Shown here: one piece after another, positions 42,050 to 51,066 of the stretch
Layout: every line of letters begins with the position of its first letter
How positions within the stretch are numbered: position 1 is the first letter of the stretch
DNA from: Gloeotrichia echinulata CP02
GTDB taxonomy: Bacteria; Cyanobacteriota; Cyanobacteriia; Cyanobacteriales; Nostocaceae
DNA length: 64,000 nt
Reading direction: 5' to 3'
Assembly (NCBI GenBank): GCA_038087035.1
Contig: CP051187.1
Location: 2,919,001-2,983,000, forward strand
Program-made: the position numbers and the translations under genes
The notes under the pieces: model-generated
The model's database searches: none
The model's input: only the letters and a program-made list of their open reading frames with translations
Told to the model about the DNA's origin: nothing

Positions 42050-43897
42050 GTGTCAGAATCTCTTTCATTGCGCGATCGCTACCTGGCTATAATCGATGAA
42101 ATTGTCGAAACCACCCTCAAGGGCAAGATTAGCTCTGTTGAGCAGGTGTATCAAATCTTGCTGAAAGAGTTGACTCCTGGTACGGGGGAAGTGTTTGAGT
42201 TAGCATTGAGCGATCGCCTGAATACCACTCAGCAACAAGTGGACAATCAGCAGGATGAACTCAAAAAAGCCAGGGCTAACCGAATTTTAAGGGCAATTAA
42301 GACAATTCAAAGTCAATGGCAACGCTGGCAAGAAAACAACAAAGCCACGGAAGCGATTGTCTATGCTGTTAAAGAAATTACCACAGCTGTTGGCGATGAG
42401 CGTCTCGCCACGTTCTTACGCTTTACTGATCCCAATCAAAAGTATCCGCTCACTGTCCAACAGTTACAGCAATTGTCAAAATCTTTACAGCAATTTGCTC
42501 AACCTGATTCTGATTTACAGCAAATATCAACTGGAATTACCAATGGTTTAGCGTCTTGGCAGCGGTTAAAAGACCACTTAGTTAGCTGGATGTACGAGCA
42601 AAATCGGGAACTAGGATTTGGTGGTGTACCAGGAGAACGGGGTCCTTGGGCAACTTGGGCAAAACAAGTGAATGGTGAGCTACCCCAAGGACTGTTTCGC
42701 GCTTTAGCAATGGAACAATCTGCAATTCAATTTGCTGAACAGCAACGTAGTTTTACCCTCAGTGAATGGGTAGAATTAGCGTTCATTTTACAGTATTTAC
42801 AACGAGGATTAGTTAACTGGTTCGACCAACAAACTTATAATATCCAAGCCGGCTCAAAGTTGTCTATTTCCACTTTCTTGACCTTTGCTGTAATTTGGAG
42901 TCAGTTAGCAAGTGGTTTTCAAAATGGGGTTCAAAATATTGGGGAAATCTACAGCAATGGTGCTTCACAAATCATGCTGCAAATTCTGCGAAATTTTGCC
43001 CAGCGTGACTATTTTCCGCTTTATGGCGGGATTTTCGCCTCTTTTTCTGGCAGTTATTTACGCAATGCGCTAGATTATTTAGATGAACCTTTGCGCCGAG
43101 TTGAGGGAACCCAAGAAAAAGCGCGGATATTGACACTTTTAGGTTATTCCCAGCGGGCTTTAGGACAGTATGGGCGTTCAATCAATTTTCATCAGCAAGC
43201 ATTAGAAATAGCAAGATTTGCAGGCGATCGCCCCTGTGAAATTGCTAATCTTAACCACCTCAGTCGGACCTACGTCCAAGAGCAAAATTATGCTGAGGCC
43301 ATAAACCATAGTCAACGCGCATTAATTTTAAGTCGCCAAGCAGGCGATCGCACCGGTGAAGCCAATGCACTGGTAAATTTAGGCTATAGCGAAGTCATGC
43401 AAGCCCAACAGCTAACAGACGTAGAACCTGAAACCTATGAAATGGCAATTAACTATCTGCAACAAGGTTTAAATTTATCAGAAAAATTAGGCGATGTTCA
43501 AAGTAAAGCTTTGTGTTTAAGCAGTATTGGTATTGCTTACCAAATTATTAAACAACCAGAAAACGCCATCAAAAATTTAGAAGCAGGCTTTCAAGCTGCA
43601 CAGCTTTCTGGTGATTTGTATTTGCAAGGGTTAAATTTAGCTAACCTAGCCGAGGTAAATTATAGTCTGGCAAATTTTACCAGAGCAATTTATGCAGGTA
43701 GCCTAGGAATGTATTTATTGCATCAAATTGCTTCGGAAGAATGGCGTAAACCAGCGAAATTACTCAAGCTTTTGCAAAATCAAATCGGGGACGAAGCTTT
43801 TAGCAATGCGTTACAGCAAAATCGCCCTAAATTCATCGCCATTATTGGCGTTGATGGCTATGATTATCTTCCCAAATTGTTGGAAGAATATAGGTAA
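42050..43897 (+). CDS. Tetratricopeptide-repeat protein with conserved helical N-terminus
   Basis: This 615-aa protein starts with GTG (SESLSLRDRYLAIIDEIVE). The first ~340 residues are helical and contain a Gln-rich stretch and EQNRELGFGGVPGERGPW, a motif repeatedly seen in cyanobacterial hypothetical proteins. From about residue 355 there are four to six TPR-type units (ARILTLLGYSQRALGQYGRS, CEIANLNHLSRTYVQEQNYA, GEANALVNLGYSEVM, SKALCLSSIGIAYQ), a scaffold for protein contacts. No enzyme domain is visible. A later ATG is possible as start. Function unknown. Confidence 0.8.
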   Translation: MSESLSLRDRYLAIIDEIVETTLKGKISSVEQVYQILLKELTPGTGEVFELALSDRLNTTQQQVDNQQDELKKARANRILRAIKTIQSQWQRWQENNKATEAIVYAVKEITTAVGDERLATFLRFTDPNQKYPLTVQQLQQLSKSLQQFAQPDSDLQQISTGITNGLASWQRLKDHLVSWMYEQNRELGFGGVPGERGPWATWAKQVNGELPQGLFRALAMEQSAIQFAEQQRSFTLSEWVELAFILQYLQRGLVNWFDQQTYNIQAGSKLSISTFLTFAVIWSQLASGFQNGVQNIGEIYSNGASQIMLQILRNFAQRDYFPLYGGIFASFSGSYLRNALDYLDEPLRRVEGTQEKARILTLLGYSQRALGQYGRSINFHQQALEIARFAGDRPCEIANLNHLSRTYVQEQNYAEAINHSQRALILSRQAGDRTGEANALVNLGYSEVMQAQQLTDVEPETYEMAINYLQQGLNLSEKLGDVQSKALCLSSIGIAYQIIKQPENAIKNLEAGFQAAQLSGDLYLQGLNLANLAEVNYSLANFTRAIYAGSLGMYLLHQIASEEWRKPAKLLKLLQNQIGDEAFSNALQQNRPKFIAIIGVDGYDYLPKLLEEYR

Positions 43898-43930
43898 AAA
43901 GTAAATCTAACTGAGCAATCGCTACCAAGA

Positions 43931-44501
43931 ATGAGTAATGAGTAATGAGTAATGAGTAATGAGTAATGAGTAATGAGTAATGACAAATGAGTAATGAGTA
44001 ATGAGTAATGAGTAATGAGTAATGAGTAATGAGTAATGAGTAATGAGTAATGAGTAATGAGTAATGACAAATGAGTAATGAGTAATGAGTAATGAGTAAT
44101 GAGTAATGAGTAATGAGTAATGAGTAATGAGTAATGAGTAATGAGTAATGAGTAATGAGTAATGAGTAATGAGTAATGAGTAATGAGTAATGAGTAATGA
44201 GTAATGAGTAATGAGTAATGAGTAATGAGTAATGAGTAATGAGTAATGAGTAATGAGTAATGAGTAATGAGTAATGACAAATGAGTAATGAGTAATGAGT
44301 AATGAGTAATGAGTAATGAGTAATGAGTAATGAGTAATGAGTAATGAGTAATGAGTAATGAGTAATGAGTAATGAGTAATGAGTAATGAGTAATGAGTAA
44401 TGAGTAATGAGTAATGAGTAATGAGTAATGAGTAATGAGTAATGAGTAATGAGTAATGACAAATGAGTAATGAGTAATGAGTAAGGAGTAATGAGTAATG
44501 A
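43931..44501. repeat. 571-bp GAGTAAT heptamer array
   Basis: About 81 GAGTAAT units. ACAAATG variant units occur at 43983, 44067, 44277 and 44459; their spacing (84, 210, 182) is always a multiple of seven, so phase is never lost. One GAGTAAG variant lies near the end. The minus-strand frames encode only LLITHYS repeats, because 7-bp repeats without a stop stay open in several frames. The array directly follows the TPR gene. Confidence 0.97.
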
Positions 44502-44561
44502 AAGAATTATTAAGATATAAACAACTTCAATCAACAAGTTGAAAGAAAAATAAAAAATAAT

Positions 44562-44624
44562 CCACTCCTTACTCCTTACTCCTTACTCCTTACTCCTTAC
44601 TCCTTACTCCTTACTCATTCCTCA
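44562..44624. repeat. ACTCCTT heptamer array
   Basis: About eight ACTCCTT units ending ACTCATTCCTCATT, in the gap between the GAGTAAT array and the SucD-like gene. A third heptamer type within 700 bp. Confidence 0.92.
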
Positions 44625-44662
44625 TTATGAGAGAACGCAAATCAAATGGAATTAGAGGTAGT

Positions 44663-45544
44663 TTATGTAATACCCTTCCTTACCAATTCGGGAATTTGCG
44701 AAGGACGTTCAGCTACTGGAACTTGTGCTTGTTTAAAAGCAGTTAATTTATTTTGGGCTGTACCAAAATTAGGATCGCGTCCGATAATGGTTGCTAAAGT
44801 GCCGGTTTGACGCCAATGTTTGCCTGGTGGTGCATGTGTACCTGCAATATAGGCAATTACTGGTTTATCAATGGCCTCAGCAATGTAACGCGCCGCGACT
44901 TCTTCACTACCACCACCAGGTTGACCTACTAGGACGATCGCCTGTGTAGTTTCATCCTCATCCAGAATTTGCAGCCATTGGAGAAACGACGAACCGATAA
45001 TCGCATCACTACCAATACTCACACTAATTGACTGCCCCAAACCAGCTTTAGTTAATTCCCAGGCGACTTCGTAGGTGAGGGTGGTGCTGCGGCTGACAAT
45101 TCCCACCTGACCAGGGGTATAAAATTCAGCAGGGTGAGTACCCAAGAGAATTTTCCCTGGGACAATGATCCCCGGACTATTTGGCCCTACCACCAGAGTT
45201 TCACAGCACTCTGTTTTGCGAAGTAATTGCACCATATCCAAAGGTGGCACCCCAGCGCTAATGATAATAATCTGGCGGATATGAGATGCGATCGCTTCCA
45301 ATGCTGCATCTAGCACTTGGTAGGGGTTTACACAGATAATTGTTGTGTCAATCGGTCCAAATTCCCTGACTACCTCCTCAACCAAATCGAATACGGGGAG
45401 ATCATACAGTTGTTGTCCACCAAATCCTGGATTGACACCAGCAACTAAATTTGTGCCATAAGCTTTCATTTGAGCAATATGAGTTGCTGATATAAATTCA
45501 CAGAAACCTTGGATTAACACTTTGCTGTCTGGCGTTAAGTTCAT
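44663..45544 (-). CDS. sucD: Succinyl-CoA ligase alpha-like protein lacking the phospho-histidine
   Basis: From ATG at 45542-45544 (MNLTPDSKVLIQGF) the protein is 293 aa. It aligns along its length with SucD: VAGVNPGFGG, CVNPYQVLDAALEAI, GPNSPGIIVPGK, VGIVSRSTTLTYEV, QPGGGSEEVAARYI. At the active loop, usually APPGxRMGHAGAII, it reads APPGKHWRQTGTLAT, placing Gln where the phosphorylated His should be; a His three residues earlier is not in register. The glycine-rich CoA loop is also altered (GFCEFISATH). It pairs with the SucC-like gene upstream, 165 bp away. It may be an altered acyl-CoA ligase or a regulatory chain; the reaction is uncertain. Confidence 0.75.
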   Translation of the reverse strand: MNLTPDSKVLIQGFCEFISATHIAQMKAYGTNLVAGVNPGFGGQQLYDLPVFDLVEEVVREFGPIDTTIICVNPYQVLDAALEAIASHIRQIIIISAGVPPLDMVQLLRKTECCETLVVGPNSPGIIVPGKILLGTHPAEFYTPGQVGIVSRSTTLTYEVAWELTKAGLGQSISVSIGSDAIIGSSFLQWLQILDEDETTQAIVLVGQPGGGSEEVAARYIAEAIDKPVIAYIAGTHAPPGKHWRQTGTLATIIGRDPNFGTAQNKLTAFKQAQVPVAERPSQIPELVRKGIT

Positions 45545-45709
45545 AAAAAAAAACGATAATTTCACAAACCTAGAGGCTCGAAGCTAGTGGGAATAAAGAT
45601 GATACAGGCTGAGTGTCCGCTGATTTTATTGTTACATAAAATCGAGAACACTTGTATTGACCAAATCATTTTCCTTATTCCCAATCCCCAATCCCCAATC
45701 CCCAATCAT

Positions 45710-46942
45710 CTACCTTTTGTAAGCGATTGTTTTGCTAAGACGGACTGCTTCTTCCACCGCCTCATCTAAATTTTCTACCACTATCAGCCCATCGCCGTTG
45801 GTTTTGAGTGAAGCTAAATATTTTTTAGCTGCGGTGAACTCAGAACCAACAAGACGAACAACCACGCGGACAAAACCGTTTTCGCGACGGCTTTTGTTAC
45901 CGTTAGTACCGTTAGACCGTACAACCTGTGATTTGAGTTCGTTTTTGTCTTGTTGCAGAAATTTGCCTATCACTTGAGCAAATTGTGCCGATTGGGGAAT
46001 GCTACCTACGAGGTTAATCAGTATGACCTGAATACTTTTGTCAGTAGCCATAATTTGCAAACTTTTATCTAGGCGATTGCAGAAGGTAGTAGGAGTAGTA
46101 TCAGTCAACAAATTATGACGCAAATTCAGAGAAATACCAGGCTTACCGCCAGCATTGGCCACTAAATCTAAAGTTGCCATTACTGAACCAGTCCCATTGC
46201 CCAAAATGCCAATCTTACCCGGCATTTCTAACCCATCCCAGTCGGCCAAATTGTCAAGTTTCTGACTGGGATAAGATGGAACCAGTTTTGCCGCCATTTC
46301 GGCGAGTTCTGGATGACGACCAATCGCCCGCTCATTAATTCTGACTTTACCATTAAGAGCCATCACTTGACCAGAGGTACTGACACCCAAGGGATTGATT
46401 TCTACGAGGTCTAGGTCTTTTTGCACAAATAACTCGTACATTTTCTGGACAACAGTGCTGATCGACTGCATAAGTGTACCTTGCAAACCCATTTTCAACG
46501 CCAGTCTTCTGGCATAAAATGGTGAAAATTCCTGTTCAACCACAACATACTGCATTTTTTCTCCTGCTGATTCCCAGTCTATGTTGGCTTCTTGACAACC
46601 TAAAATGACTGGTCGGCAGACAGCGGTATCTAAAGCCACCGCTAGATAAAATTCCTGCTTGACATCATACTTAGATTCTGCTAGCAAAACCTCTGGTAAT
46701 TCACCCCAAATCGGCAAATTAAAGATATTTTGCGCGGCGGCGATCGCATCGATGGTTGTTTCTACAATCCTTACTCCACCAGCTTTTGCTCGTTCTGCTG
46801 CATGGACTTGAGATTTTAATACAATCGGATAGCGAATTTTTAACCGTTTGAGATCTGTGGGATGGTCAATTCGTTGGGAAGGCAATACGGGAATGCCTAT
46901 TTTCCCAAACCATTCTTTAACCTGGTATTCCAATAAATCCAT
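45710..46942 (-). CDS. sucC: Succinyl-CoA ligase beta-like protein (ATP-grasp)
   Basis: From ATG at 46940-46942 (MDLLEYQVKEWFGKIGIPVL) the protein is 410 aa. The start, IVLKSQVHAAERAKAGGVR, LVEINPLGVS and GILGNGTGSVMATLDLV mark the ATP-grasp and C-terminal domains of SucC. The loop usually QVHAGGRGKAGG reads QVHAAERAKAGG. A low-complexity insert rich in Asn/Gly/Arg lies near residues 345-358 (SNGTNGNKSRRENG). With the SucD-like gene it forms a two-gene set. Nine further codons are open upstream. Confidence 0.78.
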   Translation of the reverse strand: MDLLEYQVKEWFGKIGIPVLPSQRIDHPTDLKRLKIRYPIVLKSQVHAAERAKAGGVRIVETTIDAIAAAQNIFNLPIWGELPEVLLAESKYDVKQEFYLAVALDTAVCRPVILGCQEANIDWESAGEKMQYVVVEQEFSPFYARRLALKMGLQGTLMQSISTVVQKMYELFVQKDLDLVEINPLGVSTSGQVMALNGKVRINERAIGRHPELAEMAAKLVPSYPSQKLDNLADWDGLEMPGKIGILGNGTGSVMATLDLVANAGGKPGISLNLRHNLLTDTTPTTFCNRLDKSLQIMATDKSIQVILINLVGSIPQSAQFAQVIGKFLQQDKNELKSQVVRSNGTNGNKSRRENGFVRVVVRLVGSEFTAAKKYLASLKTNGDGLIVVENLDEAVEEAVRLSKTIAYKR

Positions 46943-47665
46943 GTACACACCTTTTATTGACACTTCCAAAGCTTTTTTTTGGTACTGTCTTTGTTTTTTC
47001 GCAACACCTTGATTCCATAATCAAGTTTTACACGACTATAAAAATTTATTTTTCACTGATCAATTTTATCGAATTTGGTAGGGTAGATAAATTAATTTAT
47101 CCAGCCAACTCACTGTCAGTAATTAACAATACGTGATTAATCACATCAGTAATTTTTCTAACTTGTAAAGCAACTACCATCCTCCTAAGTAACTACTAAC
47201 ATAACACTGTAGGACTAGGGCATGGGATATGGGGCATGGGGCATGGAGACCGAAAAATTAACCAATGCCCCATGCCCAATGCCCAATGCCCCATCCCTGT
47301 CTGCTGAGGATAAGTTTGTAACTAAGGTACTGCCACGGTTGAGATGAGGCTTGGTAGCAGGAAGGTATTTAATCGTGGCGTTCACAGCAGTGAAAATGCC
47401 CAAAAATATTATTATTCCCATTTTTCGATGTGTAATTTCTACTTTCAGTCAGATTGCGGAATGTGACATCTAGTAATATAAAAATTCTGTGACTTAAATT
47501 GTTGATTTTTGCTGAAAACTCGGAATTTGTGTTAGAAAGTTGGTCAATCTGATTTTCAGGCTGTGGTTGGTTGAACTGTGCATCTACAATTCAACAAACA
47601 AAAGACCTTAATTTGATTTTGGCGAAAATAAAAAAAACAATATAGAAGTTCAGCGACAACGCTCT
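46943..47665. other. Intergenic, mostly non-coding; small frame and GCCCCAT repeat run
   Basis: About 720 bp. The stretch 47219-47293 holds repeats of ATGCCCCATGCCC/GGGGCATGG type. A 68-codon frame on the minus strand (47215-47421) begins with a hydrophobic MGIIIFLGIFTAVNATIKYL and then reads through that repeat; it may be a small membrane protein but support is weak. The rest is AT-rich with no feature. Confidence 0.5.
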
Positions 47666-49489
47666 ATGAAAGTAGCAGTCAAACAGCAAGATTTACAGGT
47701 TTTAGGCAAAACTTTGCACGAACAACTGCGAGCAGAAGTTCCCTCTGGTGAATTCTTGCAAGTCAAGTGTGCCCTCAACAATGACGAGTTAATGATTTTA
47801 ACTCAACATTCAGTTGCCGTGACGGTGGACACCCAAATCATTTTTCAAGTTCTCGAAGAAGCACTGCAGATGCTACCAACCCCCGGTTATGGGCGGGTGC
47901 AATGTTTTGTGCGAATCTCTGGCGAGAAACTCCCTTATGCTAAACAGGATCTCAATTGCAGCACCAGAGAAAATGATCAAGCTAGGTTAGATAACCCAGA
48001 TGAGGAAGAAATATCCTTCCATACCACACAGGATCTAAATTCCCGCGTCAGGGAAAATTATCAAGATGATAGACCAAATGAGCCAGATGAGGGAGAAATA
48101 TCCTTTCCGCCGCTTAACTATTCTGCGTCTATCGATGAAACAGCCCAAGAACAAGGGTTTGACCCTTTAGCTGGTACGCCAGATTTGTTGACTGTTAAGT
48201 CATTACGCCCACTCAAACCGATTGTGTTGGGTGTAGGTTTGGCGGGAATTGTGGTGTTGGCTATTGGTGCTTACTTAGCAACTCGCCCTTGTGTGCTGTC
48301 AGAGTGTAAAGAAATACAAGCTGCCCAGCAGTTAAAAACCCAATCCAGACAACTGATGCGTCAGGCTAAGTCGGAAAAAGAATTGCTAGCAGTGCAAGAA
48401 CAACTAGAGACAACCAGCCTGGCTTTAACAACCATTCCCCCTTGGTCGCCCCATCACCAACCAGGAGAGGAACTCCAGGCCAGTTTATCTCGACAGGCAG
48501 AAAAAATTAACCAGGTAATCAAAGCTTTGCAAGCAGCCTCCTTGGCGGTGCAGAAAACTCAGACACCTGCAAATAGCTTACAAGAATTACAAGCCAGGCA
48601 AAAACTCTGGCGACAGACCATCGCACCACTAGAAGCGATCGCCCCCAATAGCGAAGTCTATAAGTTAGTGCAGGGAAAATTACTGTATTACCGCATAAAA
48701 TTACAAGGGACTAATCAGCAAGTACACGCAGCCGAAAAATGGCTAAAAAAATTAAGCGCAGCCAAAGATGTAGCTAATGCAGCCACCAAGCAAGAAGCCA
48801 CGGCAAAATCCTTAAATGACTGGCAAAAGGTAAAATCTACTTGGCAGGTAGTAATTAATGCCTTGAATGTCATTCCCCAGACTAGCTCAGGATACCAAGA
48901 AGCTCAAAATTTGTTAGTAGAATATAAACCGAAACTGGCAATAGCACGCAATCGCGTTACTCAAGAACAATTAAGCGCCAAAACTTACCAACAGGCTATG
49001 ACCACAGCCAAGCAAGCCAAAGCCTTTGAGCAAAAAAAACAATGGCAAGCGGCTGTAACATATTGGGGTCAAGCTGTGCAACGTATTAAACAGATTAGCC
49101 GTGATAGCCTGTACTACAATCAGGCTCAGACCCTAATTCAACCCTATTCAGCTGCCCTCAAGCAAGCACAAGAAAAACTTGATGTTTTTAATAGTCTGCA
49201 ACAAACCCATAGGGATTTGACAAATACTTGTACTAATCTAATTCGGATTTGCACATTTACCATAGATAGTCAAGGAATTACTGTGCAGTTAACTCCTGAG
49301 TATGACCAAGCACGGCAAAGTAACTTACCTAATGCTAATCCGACCAACCCAAGTAATATTGACGGAAGCCATCATTTGCAAATCTTACAAGAAGCTCTAG
49401 GAGTAATTAGTGATAATGCTAATTTACCTCTAGCTGTTTATGATTCTCAAGGACAACCAATTTACACGCGATCGCTTACAGCACAGTAG
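47666..49489 (+). CDS. Single-pass membrane protein with long coiled-coil region, unknown function
   Basis: This 607-aa protein has an N-terminal globular part (1-90), then an internal duplication: QDLNCSTREN...EEEISF and QDLNSRVREN...EGEISF (about 94-148). A single membrane helix (PIVLGVGLAGIVVLAIGAYL, about 185-204) is followed by ~300 residues of Gln/Ala/Lys-rich helix, probably coiled coil. The C-terminal part (about 515-607) has LIRICTFTIDSQGITVQLTPEY and SRSLTAQ-like end. It has no known enzymatic motif. The protein resembles conserved cyanobacterial hypothetical proteins. Confidence 0.7.
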   Translation: MKVAVKQQDLQVLGKTLHEQLRAEVPSGEFLQVKCALNNDELMILTQHSVAVTVDTQIIFQVLEEALQMLPTPGYGRVQCFVRISGEKLPYAKQDLNCSTRENDQARLDNPDEEEISFHTTQDLNSRVRENYQDDRPNEPDEGEISFPPLNYSASIDETAQEQGFDPLAGTPDLLTVKSLRPLKPIVLGVGLAGIVVLAIGAYLATRPCVLSECKEIQAAQQLKTQSRQLMRQAKSEKELLAVQEQLETTSLALTTIPPWSPHHQPGEELQASLSRQAEKINQVIKALQAASLAVQKTQTPANSLQELQARQKLWRQTIAPLEAIAPNSEVYKLVQGKLLYYRIKLQGTNQQVHAAEKWLKKLSAAKDVANAATKQEATAKSLNDWQKVKSTWQVVINALNVIPQTSSGYQEAQNLLVEYKPKLAIARNRVTQEQLSAKTYQQAMTTAKQAKAFEQKKQWQAAVTYWGQAVQRIKQISRDSLYYNQAQTLIQPYSAALKQAQEKLDVFNSLQQTHRDLTNTCTNLIRICTFTIDSQGITVQLTPEYDQARQSNLPNANPTNPSNIDGSHHLQILQEALGVISDNANLPLAVYDSQGQPIYTRSLTAQ

Positions 49490-49509
49490 GGTAAACCTAC
49501 GCAGTATTG

Positions 49510-49540
49510 GGTTAGGGGTGGGGTCTTATTTTCAAGTCAT
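49510..49540 (+). repeat. Dispersed GGTTAGGGGTGGGGTC repeat after the 607-aa gene
   Basis: Third copy of the sequence that also follows hemC and glgA, again about 20 bp after a plus-strand stop codon. Confidence 0.75.
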
Positions 49541-49638
49541 ACCAATTCAAAAAATCTTGGCAACACATTGATAATCTGTAGGGGTGCAAAGCCTAGATCC
49601 CCTACCCTATCTGTCCCATTCTTTTTTCAAATTGGTAT
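49539..49638. mobile_element. 100-bp element with ATACCAATT ends
   Basis: ATACCAATTCAAAAAA at the left and TTTTTTCAAATTGGTAT at the right form imperfect terminal inverted repeats around a decayed GGGGTGCAAAGCC palindrome. It abuts the GGGTGGGGTC repeat. Confidence 0.7.
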
Positions 49639-49705
49639 CAGCTACTCAATTGTCCCTAATTTCTTATGTTTTAGCCCATTGGGCCTACTTATCAACAGTA
49701 AGCGC

Positions 49706-49901
49706 GGCTCTTCCGTACTTAGCGTGCTGAATTTGTTAAAAAATAAGTTTGAAACCCTTGCCTGGCTCCGATAAAAGCCATTATTTTTTGTATTTGAGCT
49801 ACTGTTACTAAAAATCAAATCATAAACGCCTATAAGCCTTGTTATTAAAGCAATTTAATCGACTTTCATTAATAATTAAGCACGCTATACACGCAAGAGC
49901 C
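49706..49901. mobile_element. 196-bp MITE with ISL3-type ends (copy 2)
   Basis: GGCTCTTCCGTACTTAGCGT at the left and CACGCTATACACGCAAGAGCC at the right. Same length and similar body (AATAAGTTTGAAACCCTTGC, AAAGCCATTATTTTTTG, ACGCCTATAAGCCTTG) as the copy at 32759, with several substitutions. Confidence 0.85.
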
Positions 49902-50074
49902 ACACCTCCCGATACCTCCCAATTCACCTCCGGGAGTACCCTGTATCTGGGGGGTACCCTCTCTTGGGGTTCTCTTCTCTCGCATCGAGACTTGTAAATT
50001 GTAATTTATTACAGAATAATTTGCCGTATTTTCCGCTTTTGACATTCCCTACGAAAAAAATATAACACGCAGCC

Positions 50075-50851
50075 TCACCTCACCAACTGCGCGGTGGAGT
50101 TAAAAAACTGACGACACAATCTCCTAGTAACTAAGAGCGTGGTTAGCAAGTTAGCAAAAGCAACCATGAACATAATCAAAATTTCGTAGGATACAGCTTC
50201 GAGGGGTTTAACTCCACCTAGTAACTGTCCGCTGGTGAGTGCTGGTAGTGTAGCCATACCGATCAGCATCATTTGATTGAGGGTGGGAATCAATCCAGCT
50301 TTAATGGCGTCTTTGCGGTACTGGATAACAGCTTGTTGGGGGGTAGCGCCTAAACTTAAGTGGGTTTCGATTTCTAAACCCTGGGAGTTCATGGTGCTGA
50401 CAAGACGTTCCCCGGCGATCGCAGCTGCATTCATGGCATTACCTATCACTATTCCTGCTAGAGGAATTACGTACCGGGGATCATACCATCTCTCTGGTTG
50501 AATAATCAGGAAGTTGGTGTAAATCAGTGTCAGCGCCGTACTAACTAAAATTGACCCCCACACACTCGCTAAAACATAGGGAATTTTTTGGCTAATCCGG
50601 TTTCGGGCAACAATTGCGGCAATGGTCAGCATTACTGCTAAAATCGCCACAACTGCCCAAGGATTGTCCACAGCAAAGATGAAGTCGAAAATGTATCCCA
50701 GTACGAGTAGTTGTAAAATAGTCCTTCCCGTAGCCAGGGCTAAGTTTAACTCTAGTCCTAATTTTTCCCATGCAGATAAACCAATGGCGATCGCCATCAA
50801 TCCCACAGCAGCGGCTAAATCAACTAAATCCAACTTGATCAGATCTGACAT
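50075..50851 (-). CDS. fetB: FetB-like (UPF0014) ABC transporter permease
   Basis: This 258-aa protein has about seven membrane segments. PLAGIVIGNAMNAAAIAGERL and LSLGATPQQAVIQYRKDAIKAGLIPTLN are signatures of the UPF0014/FetB family; the latter is the coupling helix region contacting the ATPase. In E. coli FetAB exports iron and helps resist oxidative stress. The partner ATPase FetA is not adjacent. The substrate here is unknown. Confidence 0.87.
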   Translation of the reverse strand: MSDLIKLDLVDLAAAVGLMAIAIGLSAWEKLGLELNLALATGRTILQLLVLGYIFDFIFAVDNPWAVVAILAVMLTIAAIVARNRISQKIPYVLASVWGSILVSTALTLIYTNFLIIQPERWYDPRYVIPLAGIVIGNAMNAAAIAGERLVSTMNSQGLEIETHLSLGATPQQAVIQYRKDAIKAGLIPTLNQMMLIGMATLPALTSGQLLGGVKPLEAVSYEILIMFMVAFANLLTTLLVTRRLCRQFFNSTAQLVR

Positions 50852-51066
50852 TGGGTTTTTAGCTCCTTGTCATTTGTCATTAATCCCCCACTCCTCCATG
50901 TCCCTTGTTCAATCTACAATCTCGCAGGCAGCAGTGCTTAAGTAATATACATTTTCTATGCGTATACTAGACGACAGTCTTTTTTGGCCTTCTTGATTAA
51001 CAATTCAATAAGTGAAAATAGACCGTTAACGTGCATCCTTTGTATGTTCAGATAAAATGAAAACTC

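Noticed and set aside
43931..44501. Possible CRISPR or origin iterons
   Set aside because: Simple heptamer repeat, not spaced repeats; no dnaA boxes or cas genes.
43842..44537. 231-codon minus-strand frame made of LLITHYS heptads
   Set aside because: It is the heptamer array; its end also overlaps the TPR gene on the other strand.
49568..49774. 68-codon plus-strand frame
   Set aside because: Crosses the end of one repeat element and the start of another.
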